A DNA stretch of 64,000 bases from Cephalopachus bancanus (taxonomy: Eukaryota; Chordata; Mammalia; Primates; Tarsiidae): positions 1,736,001 through 1,800,000 of the forward strand of contig JAPVLO010000180.1 of assembly GCA_027257055.1 (NCBI GenBank), given 5' to 3'. Below, piece after piece: positions 1 to 12,660 of this stretch. Numbering within the stretch: position 1 is the first letter of the stretch; each line of letters starts with the position of its first letter. The translations under genes were made by a program, and so were the position numbers. The notes under the pieces are model-generated. The model was not told the DNA's origin. It ran no database searches and saw only the letters and a list, made by a program, of their open reading frames with translations.

Positions 1-1290
<1,290 letters not shown>

Positions 1291-3285
1291 GATTAACTTT
1301 TGAAATCCTTGACCTTACTGTGTTCAGTGGGGCTTGAGAAGTCGTTCTCTTTGTTTGCTTACTGCTAAATCTCATTATAGGAAAGCCATCCTGGAAATCT
1401 CTCCCAGCCTCTTGGCTCTGTGTCCACCTGTGTCCTGATGCCAAAACTGCATCGTGTGACATCATTGCCAGTAATTGTTGCCCTGACACGGTGGCTCCAG
1501 TCAGTTCTGGGCTACAGTGACCCTCATGGGAGTAGTTCCCTTTGTCTTACAGCCAGTTTCTACAGGTGTCGTTGATGTGTATCACCCAGCAGTCTATGGA
1601 TGAGTCCTTCCGCCTCTTCAAAGTGCCCAGGTGGTGGCAGGAGTGTCTTCAGGGATGAGCTAGAATTACTTCCACATGTTTATTTTTTTAAGCCAATTTA
1701 TAAATTTAGATCCCCCTTTAAAAAAGGTACTTTAAGTATCTCAGCAGCAGACTTTCTGCTCTCTGATTTGAGTAGTTTCATTTGATTTACTCACCAGATT
1801 GTATTATGAAGTAGGCTTTTTGTAAATTGCTTCTCCAAAACACCCGGAAATGGTGCTGAACTGTGCTGGCAGACAAGGCCTCTGTTTGAAGAGTGTGTTG
1901 TGTTTGGCCATAAATTGACTGTATTCTACATGATTATGCCTTCAGAACGTTAAATGCTGGGGGAGAAGCCATTCATTTATCAAGTGTTCAGCTTGCAATT
2001 ACCTGCGTTCCAAGCTGTTCTGGACTGACCCTGGACTGTGACTGCCATGTCAGGCTCTGCCGTGAGGAGCTCCCAGAGGCTCTCAGGGTTGTCCTGCAGC
2101 AGGTCTTCTTGTTTGTATCTGAGTAGAAATGGAAAGCAACCACCGACCCTCCTTTCCTACATCGTGTTCCCTGATCTGTCCTCGAGACGTCCAGCATCCG
2201 GTTGTTTTCTGTTGGGTTTTCTTGCTTCTGTGTGCCCATGCGTATGCTCATGCACATTTGGTGTAGTGGTATTTTAATCCATTTCATGGATGCTTGTTGC
2301 TCACCTGTGATGTGCCAGGAGCTCTCTGCGCCCCCATGTAAGGTGAAGAGCCGGCTCCGCTCCCTACCTTGGCTGGGACAGCAGCTACACCAGCCTGCCC
2401 TCATCGTCCTTGTTTCTGAGGACATGCTGGGTCCTGAGCTGGAGTAGCAGGTGGGGGCTTTGGGAGGGCCCTTGGAGGGAGGACGCATGGCCCACACCTG
2501 GCTGAGACAAGCTCACCATGGGAGAGCCCGGGGGACCCACATTCCTGGCCGAGAGCAGCTCCACGGCCAAGCTGGTGCTGAGGACGTGGACGCCAAGTGG
2601 CCACACTGAGGAAACCTCCGCAGGTCCAGCTACCGCCAGCACGGTCTGCAGCGTGTGATGTTTCGAAGGTGGCCTTGCTCTGTGACGGTCCGCGTCGCAT
2701 CACTCTCAGTCCTCCTCCTCCCTCTGCACCTTGCTGTACCGTTTCTCGCTTGCCCCAGGCCAGCACCCCTGGTTGCATGGCCCTTTATTGTGCGTGCTCT
2801 TTCCCCTGGAGACCTGCTGCTCACTCTCCGCCTTCCTGCTGCCATCCTGTGGTGAGAGTGAGCATCCCAGGGTCACCACCATCAGTCCTGCTGCAGGTAC
2901 CAGTGGAGGCCCTGGTCTCCCGCAGAAGCTTGTCCTTGCTTGAGAATGTGCAGTAGCGCTAGGGAGCAGTTCTGGGGGCAGAACAGCTGGGAGGGCGGAG
3001 CAGGGTCCTGGCGGATACTCTGCCGTAGGTCCTGGTGACTTGGAGCCTGGATGGCATTTTGGGTGTGGGCTCCTCGCTGCAGCTCTGGGCGGCGTGTGTG
3101 TGCAGGGTGAAGTCGGACTTGGTCGCTGGAATGCACCGCTGTGTTGAGCGACTGACTTCCCCGCGCGGGTGACTGCGTCTCTGAATCTGCTTAGTGCTTT
3201 GTCGTGAAATGCTGTTTTTCGTGTCTTCTCTCCTGTGGTCTAATTTGTATTGATATCCCCTCCCATTAATAGTTATGGTTTTCAC
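1291..3285. other. unique sequence without recognisable genes
   Basis: Mixed-composition DNA. The overlapping open frames at about 2400-2960 on both strands are products of GC-rich sequence; none resembles a known family. No repeat was recognised. Confidence 0.4.
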
Positions 3286-3581
3286 TTTTTTTTTTTTTTT
3301 TTTTTAGTTGGAGACTCACTGTCGCCCAGACTAGAGTGCAGTGGCCACTCCTGGCCACCGCAGCCTCGACCTGCTGGGCTCCGGCGATCCTTCCACCTCA
3401 GCCTTCTAAGTAGCTGGAACTACAGGCGCACGCTACCATGCCTGGCTAATTTTTTTACTTATTTATTGTAGAGATGAGGTCTCACCTGCCCAGGTGGGTC
3501 TAAACCTGCGGGCTCAGGCAATCCACTCACCTCAGCCTCCCAAAGGCGCGTGGGATTACAGGCTGAGCCACCGAGCCAGGC
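3286..3581 (-). mobile_element. Alu, lineage-specific young type, antisense
   Basis: The copy begins with a T run (the reverse-complemented A tail) and reads through right arm, T-rich linker with TTATTGTAGAGATGAGG, and left arm to GCCACCGAGCCAGGC. It carries the diagnostic GAACCTGCGGGCTCAGGCAA-like left arm (here AAACCTGCGGGCTCAGGCAA). It is the only young-type copy in the first 15 kb. Confidence 0.9.
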
Positions 3582-6500
3582 AGTTTTCCCTTTTCTAAGC
3601 GGTAGCATCTCCTCTTTGTAGAATCTTGTCTGTATTTGATTAGCAGCGTGATTCAGACTGTGTCCTCCACAGCACTGGTAATCTTCTACGAGTACCGGCC
3701 TGAGAACTGGGTGAGCATGCTCCCGCCCACGTCTCGGAACTGCATGTGGCTTGCCCTGTGGGCTTCACAGGGTACCGTGGGGCCAGCTTCGGGCTTGAGG
3801 CTGCTGTGATCTAACCAGTGGCAGCTTGATCTTTAGTATGTAGTGGAGTCCCGCATGACATGTCTTTTGAAGAAAGGTTTTCATTGCTCTTAATAGAAAA
3901 TCTTCAAGTCTTTGTTGCCACTGGCCAGGATGAGAACGTGTAACTGCGTCGAGGCCAACGTCAAGGACACTTTCTTGACTAGGTTTCCTCCAGCAGCTAC
4001 ACGGGGAGATGTGATGGCGAGCATCCGGTCTCTGACGTGTGTCAACGCCTGTGTCCCCAGCCCCTGTGCAAGTGCTGGGGAATGAGAAGGTGGCAAGGAC
4101 ATGGCCTGGCTGCGGGCTCTGTGTAGGCTGGCAGGGCTCCTTTCTCTCAGGACTGGCCACTCTGCCAGAGGAAATCTGCCCCATTTTCTGGAAAGCTAAA
4201 TATTCCTGTTCCAAGTATATATTAACCAAGTGTTTAATATCTAGTTACATTTTTTACCTAAACCATATTCAGTTTTGCTTGATTCATCTGTAATTTAAAC
4301 AGAGTTTCCTCCTTTGTAAAAACTATGTTAATTTCACTCTTGTGCCTTTATTGCCAGTTTTTCCCAGCCTAAGATCTTGAGGATGAGAAGCAGCCAGTGT
4401 GGTCTCTGCTGGTTGAAATCCAGTAAGGAGAATGTGGCCCCGCCAGCTGCCTCTTCCGAAAGCTGCCCGTGCTGACCTGCGGGAGCCTTATCTTCTTCGG
4501 TTACTGCTGTGAGCCTTACCCAGACCCCTGACTGGGGCTGGTAGTGGTGGAAAGCAGCCCAGGACCTTCTTCTGTACTCTATGTCTGTCTGCACATGCAG
4601 CCTTTGCCTTGAGAGAGAATGTTCCTATTTGCCCATCTCCATGTCGCTCCTCCCAGGAATCTGCATAACTGAGGCGCCTGAATGTGAGCAATGAATGGCT
4701 CTTCCTCCTCCTCTGGCCTGAGACGTCACTGCTTGGCCACCCAGGCCTTGCTGTCCTCTGCTCGGTCCTTCTGCTCACCAGCGGAAGCTGAGTTCCCTCC
4801 CTCCCTCGCCTGACTGTTGGACCCCTGCCCTCTTGCCTGCCCTCTTGCCCCCAGGCCCTATCTGCCTGTGTCCGAGTACTTTTCTCCTCTGAATGTGGCA
4901 GGGGGAGGGCGCTTCGCAGCCCAGAGACCACGTTTCTTCACCATGAAGGCCAGTAGAGTCACACTGGTCGGTCTCTCACATCTTACAGGTTCGTTAGAGA
5001 TTCTGTTCGGGTAAATGTCCTTGTGACTTGCGAGTAGCATAAATGTTCAGCCACTATTGTAGCTGCTGGTTAGGATAGGGAACTTTTCTGACAGGAGGAG
5101 GTGATTTGCCCCTCCTGCTAGATTCCATCCTGGACATTCGGACTATCATTTTCAGTGCAGTCAGGAGAAACGCTGACAGTGTGCGGCTCTCAGGGGCAGC
5201 CAGAATCCTGCTGTCGAGTTTCTTTTCTATCTTCCTCTTCGTACTTCCATTTGTGTTTTGGTTGTGGAGACTACATTTTGTGTGTGGGGATGGAGGGATA
5301 CATTGTCTCCCAGAGAAGAAATCCTGGGTTTGAGCCTGGCAGCCAGGGAGTATGAACTGCACGGGGCCAGCTCAAGGTCTTGATTGTGAGAGCGTGTCTC
5401 AAGCTGTGCGTCCTTGTAATTTCTTGAGTAGGAACTGTTTTATCTTGGCTCTTACAACTACCTTTTTTTTTTAGTAGGAGACATGGTAGATAACGTGTAT
5501 AAGTTGATACGTACATGTACACTCTTAGAAAGTCAACTGTTGGGGTCACCTGAACAATGCCAGATGATTCTGCTGTTTAAGTGTTCAAAGAAAGTTCTGA
5601 GTTGGCTTGTAGTCGTATCCCTTTTGGGGATAGGCCGTCAGAGTAATTGCTTGGGATTCTGCCTGGTCCTGGTTGGGCAGTTCCCGTAATCCTCCTCGGA
5701 GGCAGCTTGGCAACTGCGAGGCCTGGCCAGGGTTCCTTCGTCCCATGAGCTCTGCTGTGTGCCCTCACTGAGTTATCCCACAGCCAGTGGCCTCTGGAAC
5801 AAACCGCCCTGGGTCCCTCATCTCTTTTGATGATATGAGGTTATGCCTCCTTCAGCTCTTTGCTGGTGTGGGGATGCTGATTTTCCATCGTGCTGGGAAG
5901 AAGTATGACTACCAGGCCACGTGGCCTGAAGGAAGGCGTTCCCATCGGGCTCTTTTCTGTGCTCAACAGAGATGCATCTCCCAAGGTTCTTTGGACCATT
6001 CCTGACCACAGGAGATCTGACCGGGGTGGGCGAACAGCTGGCTTCACCATTGCTTTGGTTGCTGCCGTTCATCCGCCATGGACCCAGAACTTCCCCATCA
6101 CTTGAGATGCAAAGGTCCTTGGGAAGGACAGTGCTGCTGGCGAGGGTGGTACATCAGACTTAGGGCTTGGAGAGTCTTCTTCCAAAGGTTTCAGGAAAAG
6201 TGACATTTGCCACCCTCCAAAAAAGTAAGACCTTTTAGCCTCTCCAAAATATACCCTCTTGGGTAAGGGATAGGGAATCCTATTTTTAATCAAAGGTGGT
6301 AATTTATGGAACAATAAAAATTCGTAACATATTGCACTAAAGGACAGCAGTGAAACTTTAGAATTCTAACGATACTTAAATGTTGCATGTTTTTAATTTC
6401 CCAGTTGGCTGTCCCCTTTGTCCTGGTGACTGTGTACGTGAAGTACAGTCATGTGTCTTTGCGGGGTTATGTTTCACATGACATTTGAATTGTTCCCGTG

Positions 6501-6713
6501 TGAAAGAAAACTAAACGTGGCTGTCGATTTCTTTCCTTGTGAGGTACGCGATGACCTTCCTGCCCTGGCCTCTCCTGTGTTTCCCAGCCTGTCCTGCGCA
6601 GAAGGCCAGATGGGTGTTGCTGCTTTTGGTGAATGTTGTATTGATTAAACGTCAGCCAGTGGCTGTGGAGGAGCTGGGTGTCCCGACAGGCTGAGCAGTC
6701 ACTCCGGTGTGCA
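3582..6713. other. unique sequence without recognisable genes
   Basis: No interspersed repeat is evident. Open frames on both strands (for example 3765-4229 and 4488-4931 minus) show no family signature. The region could be 3' UTR or intergenic. Confidence 0.35.
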
Positions 6714-6930
6714 CAGGCTCCTCCAGGGGTGCTCCCAACTGAGTGCACGGGGCGGAACCTCCCAGCACGGCAAGGGCTCGGCCATACCATGGACAGCACA
6801 GGCTTCCCTTGAGGTGCTCCCAGCTGAGCGCATGGAACGAGGCTTCCCAGCAGGCACGACTTGGGAAGACACCATGGACTATGCAAGGAGGCTCCGTTCT
6901 TGCTTGGTGCCACACTGTCCTCTGCCACCG
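6714..6930. repeat. 85-bp tandem repeat, about 2.5 copies
   Basis: Units start at about 6714 (CAGGCTCCTCCAGGGGTGCT), 6799 (CAGGCTTCCCTTGAGGTGCT) and 6884 (GGAGGCTCCG, partial). Shared words include GTGCTCCCA, CTGAG and ACCATGGAC. The spacing is constant at about 85 bases. The minus-strand open frame across it is a by-product of the repeat, not a gene I can support. Confidence 0.75.
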
Positions 6931-8767
6931 TGAGGGAGATGTGAACGTGTTCTTTGTAAGCGTTCACCCTGGTTTTCAGGGTACATTGTAGCCCCTTTTT
7001 ATTAAACAAGGAGCAAATAAGGCTTTATTATAGCTGATTTTCAAGTTAAAATTGTTGAATACTGATTTCCTTCATCCACATCAAATGTTCCAGTCTGTTT
7101 AAAGTACAAGAAAAACGTCTGAATGGGAACACTGCTCCTACGTCCTGTTTCACATCGACCTGTGCGTCCCCTTGCCTTACCTACTCTCCGCCTGCATTGA
7201 AAGTGTTTTCCCCATGGAGGGGTGGATGGCTTTCCCAGCATTAAAAATGCCACTTGAGTTGTTTGCCGTGTTATGATGGGACTAACTTTTGTTTTAATTG
7301 ATTTTGTTTAATCTTTTTTTAGAGAAAATTACATTATGGTACGTTCTCCCTAAATTATGTGGAAACAAAAAAACTTGTGTGTACTTCACATATGGAAGTT
7401 TGAGTTTATGAGTGCATCTTTTTAGTTTTTAAATTTGGTCTTACGTGAGAACATCATCCCAACCCTGGCAAACACATAGGCACGACTTAGTATACTCCTC
7501 CCTAAACAGACAACACACACTGCACGGTGCTGGGTGTGCATTTTGGTTTATTTTAGCCTGCCTATGCCAAACCAGTGATCAATGCTAAGATCACACAGTA
7601 ACAAAAACAAATTTGAAGGTGAAATCCAAGTTTACTCCTGAATTATCCTTTTAGCCAAAAAGCAGACTTTTTTGGAAAAACACTGGATAAGACATAGCCT
7701 ACTAATAATTAGTTAAATCATTAGCATGAAATAGTTAAGAAAAAAATGGAGAGACTTTTTTGATGAGCCAGACTTCCTTTGTGCCTTGCAAGACCTCAGC
7801 TCTGTGGAGGAATCCGTGTTTTCCTGTTTAGCAGACTGTTTTCTTCAGATCATTTTAAACATACTTTCTAGGGTGCAGCAGAAAGGGACCTCAGAAGCCA
7901 AAACGCACGGTCCACTTGGCATTGAACGGCCCAGGACGACTGTACTCCCATCAGCACTTTTTTGTTGGGAGGAAAGCCAAACAGATTTTCTCAAGTGGCC
8001 ACAACAGGCATCTCTGTAAACGATCTGAAAAGAAGTGCCAGCATTGAGCTATCACCCTGCAGGTGGCAGGTGGCTGGACAGCCCCGGTCCATGGTCTTCT
8101 CGCCCTGGGAGCACAGCCTCCTGGCCAGCCTGCTGTGGTGACACCACGCCAGGAGGCTTTATGGTGGTCGAGGGGCCGCAAGCCCACGTTGCTCAAGTGG
8201 CTGAGGAGCGAGGGAGTGGTGCGAGGCATGCCGGCCGGCTCCCCTCTGTAGCTTCCTGAGGTGCATGTTCAGCCTGCTGCTGGCTTCTCACTGAACTTGT
8301 TACCTGTTAAGTCGGGTTCAGTGTTGTTGTTTCGAGTCAGCGTTCCTCTTCCCTTTGGCTTTGGAATAGACAGGAAGCCCCTTAGTGCCGGGGCAGTGCA
8401 TTTGGATCAGCCTGACGCCAGGCAGGGCCACGGTGTGACAGAGGACTTGACTGCGACTGCTCTTTGGCTGCTCAGGATGTGTCTGTGCCAGACGGTTGTC
8501 CAGCATCCTTTTTGACAGCCTCGTCCTTCTTGTCGAAATATACAATGAGCCCAACCTCACACTGAGAAGTTTACAAATGCAGGAATCCAAAAGGAAGCGT
8601 CTGTCTCATGCATAAAACCTGTTCTGCTGCAATAAAAAGGGAAATATTTGTAAAATTGGCTCAACTGATGGTGATTTGGTGAAAAAGCAGTTGCCATGCT
8701 GGTTTGCACACGGAAGACTTGCAGTTATTCTTAAAATCAGTCACAGTAATAGAAGTTAAGGAACCAA
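6931..8767. other. AT-rich unique sequence
   Basis: This contains 3'-UTR-like AT-rich stretches (7000-7780) and AATAAA-type hexamers near 8631, but no recognisable gene or repeat. The low repeat content would suit transcribed or conserved sequence. Confidence 0.35.
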
Positions 8768-9044
8768 GACTGAGTGCAGTGACTCGCACTTTGAGAGGCC
8801 AAGGCAAGAGGAGTCTTTAAAGCCAGGAGTTCGAGACCAGCCTGCGCAACAGTGAGATCCCACCTCTGCCAAAAATAAGAGAAAAAATTAGCCGGGAATG
8901 CACATGCCTGCATTCCCAGCTACTTGGGAGGTTGAAGCAGGAGGATCACTTGAGCCCAGGAGTTCAAGGCTGCAGTGAGCTATGATCTCACCACTGCTCT
9001 CCAGCCTAGGTGGCAGAGACAGACGCTGTCTCGAAACAACAATG
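8768..9044 (+). mobile_element. Alu, old J-like type, sense
   Basis: Both arms are recognisable: CCAGGAGTTCGAGACCAGCC in the left arm, AAAAAATTAGCCGGGAATG at the linker, and TGAGCTATGATCTCACCACTG in the right arm. The copy is diverged and its A tail is interrupted. Confidence 0.9.
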
Positions 9045-11064
9045 AACCCGACTTAACAGGTAGCAAGTTCAGTGAGAAGTCAGCAGTAGACTGAGCATGC
9101 TCTTGAGGAAGGTACAGAGAACAGAACACGCCTCTGTGTCCAGTCCAAGCTACATGGCCTCGCCAGTGATAAGAATATGTGGGATCGTAGGTGGAGGATT
9201 GCCAACTTGTACAATCTCTCTCCAGTAGTTTTGCTGGCTGCCTCTGTACTTTAATGTAGTAAGGTGACGTTAAAACTTTTAGGGAAAAGCTGTGATCGCA
9301 GCAAGAAGCTGATTCTGAGTGGTCTGTTGGGGAGAAAGGTAGGCAGCACAGCCTATGTCAGGGATGGAGAGCGCATCCCAGTCAGAGAGACAGAGAGAAC
9401 TTGAAGCAGGTTGGAGCGGGGTCTTGGGACAGGGCGCTTGTTCGTGCAGACCAGACATAGGTGGTAAGCAGAAGACCAGCCCCTCAACTGAGTCGTGCTG
9501 TGAAGCCACATCTGGAAACAGCCAGAGCCACGTGGCGTGGAAGGCCGTGCACAGCTGTGTGCTGTGGGCTTCATAGTCTACACTGAGCAGGCTGCTGGAG
9601 CAGAGGCTCTGAGTACAGGCCATGACCAAGCCCAGGGAGGGATTGGGGGAATGTCGCCAGGTGCACGTTAGTCTCCTCTGTGTGTGTGTTGTGTGCATGC
9701 ACCTGTGAATGCGTGAGGCGGAAACAGGTTTTTTGCTCACAGCTGAAGATTGTTCCCCTGGAGAACCCACTGGAATTTTAGTAGTATCTGTGTGTGGATT
9801 TTTCTGATAAGTGGAAATCAGAGACCTTCCCCACTGCTCAGTGGTGGTTCACCTTGAGGCTTCCATCTCAGACTTGAGCTAGAAATTTATTTCCTCTGGT
9901 TCTAAATCTTATTGAGGTTTTTATCATGAGAGAGCTTACCTCTAAACTATATTGACCGACCAGTGGGAGTATTTGATCACACTATTCCAAGTATAAGTGC
10001 CGTGTAAGATTTTAATACAAACGTTGACCTTCTTTTAAGTGATTGCTGTTTAGAACTGGGCCTCAGTAGGAGAAACGAAAATTTAAACAAGCCTCGCTTC
10101 TCATCTGGAATAAAGTGTTCTCTGGGAAGGTCCAGGTTGCCCTTTTGTATCAGAGAATCAGACTCGTGTCCTTGTTTGACCCAGGACCATAGGCTGCCTC
10201 ATTTGAGCTCTGGAATCACAAATATCAGTGTGCATTGTCTCCACAGTTTGAAAATGTCATCAGTCACGAACACCTTTCAAGGAATTGAATTCTCTTGAGA
10301 TAATTGAATGCTTTCGTTTTTAACAGAATTCTGGGCCTGCGAACCTCTGTGTGCTCAGTATACTCTGATGTTGTCCGAGGAGTCTCCTGCTCCGGGCTGT
10401 GTGCATGGGCAGGTCACAGCCGAGGGCTGGTCAGAGCCTCAGTTCTGAAGTGAGGGCCGCTAGCAAAAGTTTCACCCTGCAAGCTTGGCTGGTGTTTAGC
10501 TTCGGCATCCTCTTCCTGTCTTACCATCTCAGTGTTTAGACACTTGCATTTAACACAAGTTCAAATATGAGTTAATGAAACCAAGCTACATTTGGCAAAA
10601 TAAACTTGGGGGTTTGAAGCTTCTTCTAACAATTTCCATGCAACGTGTCTTGGTTTTTACTACCAAGATGTCAGCATCATTCTCCCTGTACCGCCTCCCC
10701 TTTTTCCAGTTTACTTCTAATCTCCTGCAGGGAAAGAAGCCCCTAGAAAACTGCAAATGCTTGGTTGACGTGTCTTATGTTCCATCTCTTGAAAGGCCAC
10801 CTTTGAAAATCGTGTGTGTCTTGGGTTTCCATTCTTCCGTTTGGATCTGACTGTTGTAAGAATGAGTGTCCTTTTTGTCTAACCAGTGTTGCCACCAAGG
10901 AGTGCCTAATTGACATGATCAGGGAGTGGCTGCAAGGGGGCATTGCACATAGAATTGTTCTTAGGACTAAACTGGGGACTGGAAGGATGGTGGGATTCAC
11001 TCTGGCTGTCTGGTGTTTCTCAGCTGGAAATAGCTGTATCTGAAAGGCCATTTAATGACAAGTC
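9045..11064. other. unique sequence without recognisable genes
   Basis: No confident repeat. The short open frames at 9279-9770 (minus), 10,575-10,850 and 10,816-11,043 have no recognisable domain. Confidence 0.35.
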
Positions 11065-11160
11065 TTCAGGGTGGTTCTGAGGATTGAGTGAGAGCACTTG
11101 AGAAAGCCTTGAGCCCAGAACGGATGCCCAGTGCTAAGTGGCTGTGACTGCCATCCACAT
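11065..11160 (+). repeat. MIR SINE, 3' part, sense
   Basis: The order GGTTCTGAGGATTGAGTGAG then AAAGCCTTGAGCCCAGAACG then GCCCAGTGCTAAGTGG follows the MIR tail (TGAGGATTAAATGAG, GCTTAGAACAGTGCC, AGTAAGCGCT). It is heavily diverged. Confidence 0.5.
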
Positions 11161-12261
11161 GGCATCAGGAGATGGAGGGAAGGCCTTTGCTAAGAAGTCT
11201 CCCTCAGAAAAGTTGTGAGTGAGGTATAAACTCAGAAGTGTCAACTAAGTTAAAGCCCGTTGGAGCAGTTCTCTTGCTGCAAAAGTAATTTATAACCACA
11301 ATACCCAGTGGCACGCAGCACCACACATTAAGATGCTCATGAATTAGGTCGAGACTTGGGCCAGGTGTCTCTGGGGTAGTTCTAGCCTGGCCTGGCCCAC
11401 AGGGAGTTGGCCTCAACTGGAAGGACTGTTTTCACTGTCCTCCCGGCCTCCATCAGACTAGCCCAGGCTTGCCTTCGTGGAGTTGCAAAAGGCATCCCAG
11501 CCCAGTCCTATATTGCTTTCTCAAGTGCCTGCTTCCTGTTAACCAGCATTCTCCGGAAACAAGCCCTGTGGTAACCCCACAGCAGGAAGGACAGGAGGGG
11601 CGTAGGCCGTGGTCTTGGGTACTGTATGTCACCCACACTCTGGCTCTGCTGGTTGGCCCTGATGAGGAGAGGAGTGGAGAAGGGGAAGATGCCTCCAGGT
11701 GGGGCTCACAGAGTGGCTTCTTTGTCTTGGCATTACTGATTAATGGAGCGTTAAGCCTGACCTTAACCTAACACACCAGGAAGGTGAGGCCGAGGCGAGA
11801 AGTGTGTTGTGGTGAAGGCTTGTCACCACATGACCAGGGGTCAGCACTCTCTGAATTCTGGGCCTGGCCTGCACACAGCTGGAAGAGCCCGGCGCACATG
11901 AGAGGCCGAGGGAATCATTCAGAGGAGCTTGCATGCGCATACGCACATGCTAATGCCATTTCCAAAACCTTTCTGGGACTTCTCAAATTGCCCGTGCCTG
12001 CCGCACCTCAGGGCGCACGAAGTCGTTGGGAAGCTTTCCCAGTAGGGCTCAAGCCATAGTTGGATGGACTGACGAAGGTGTGTTTCATCTCTGATGCTGA
12101 AACATTTAGAAGACCATTGTCTGTGCCCTGTTTCTGTGTCACCAGTGTTGGAAATTGCCCGGAGAGTCCAGTCTGCTTCTGAGGAGGTCAGGACTTGGGA
12201 TGTGACTGTGCTCGGTGGCCCCAGAAGGTGGAGTCAGCATCAGTCTTCAACTTCTGCGTCC
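11161..12261. other. unique sequence without recognisable genes
   Basis: No repeat family or domain-bearing frame was recognised. Confidence 0.35.
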
Positions 12262-12660
12262 CCGCCTTAGCCTTGTGTTGCTGTAACAATACCCGAGGCT
12301 GGGTAGTTGATGAGAAAAAGAGGTTTATTGAGCTCGCAGTTCTGCAGCTCGGACAATCACGGACTTGGCTCTGGCAAGGGCGTCCCTGCTACTTCACAAC
12401 GTGGCGGAGAAGGTTGAAGGGAAGCAGCCACAGAAGGAGGCCAGACAGGAGGAGCCGCCTCGTTGTCCATCAGCCTGCTCAAGGGAGTGAGTGCTCACTG
12501 CAGGAAGGTCGCCAGAGTCATCCATGGACTCTGCCCCCATGACCCAAGCACTGCCACCAGCCTTCTCCCCGCACCTCCACATCAGTCAGCTTGCACCAGG
12601 CTTTAGGTGAGGACAGGCACAGCCTACCACGGCAGTGCCCGGCATCTCATCACATTCCCA
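12262..12660 (-). mobile_element. ERVL-MaLR LTR (MST/THE1/MLT1-like), antisense
   Basis: TGTTGCTGTAACAATACCCG, GGCTGGGTAGTTGATGAG and AAGAGGTTTATTGAGCTCGC match the reverse complement of the 3' end of MaLR LTRs. CTGCCCCCATGACCCAAGCA and CACCTCCACATCAGTC match their 5' half. Internal retroviral sequence and the second LTR are absent, so this is a solo LTR or fragment. Confidence 0.7.

Noticed and set aside
12262..12660. Possible complete endogenous retrovirus around the MaLR LTR
   Set aside because: No second LTR, primer-binding site or gag/pol sequence was seen nearby, so only a solo LTR is supported.
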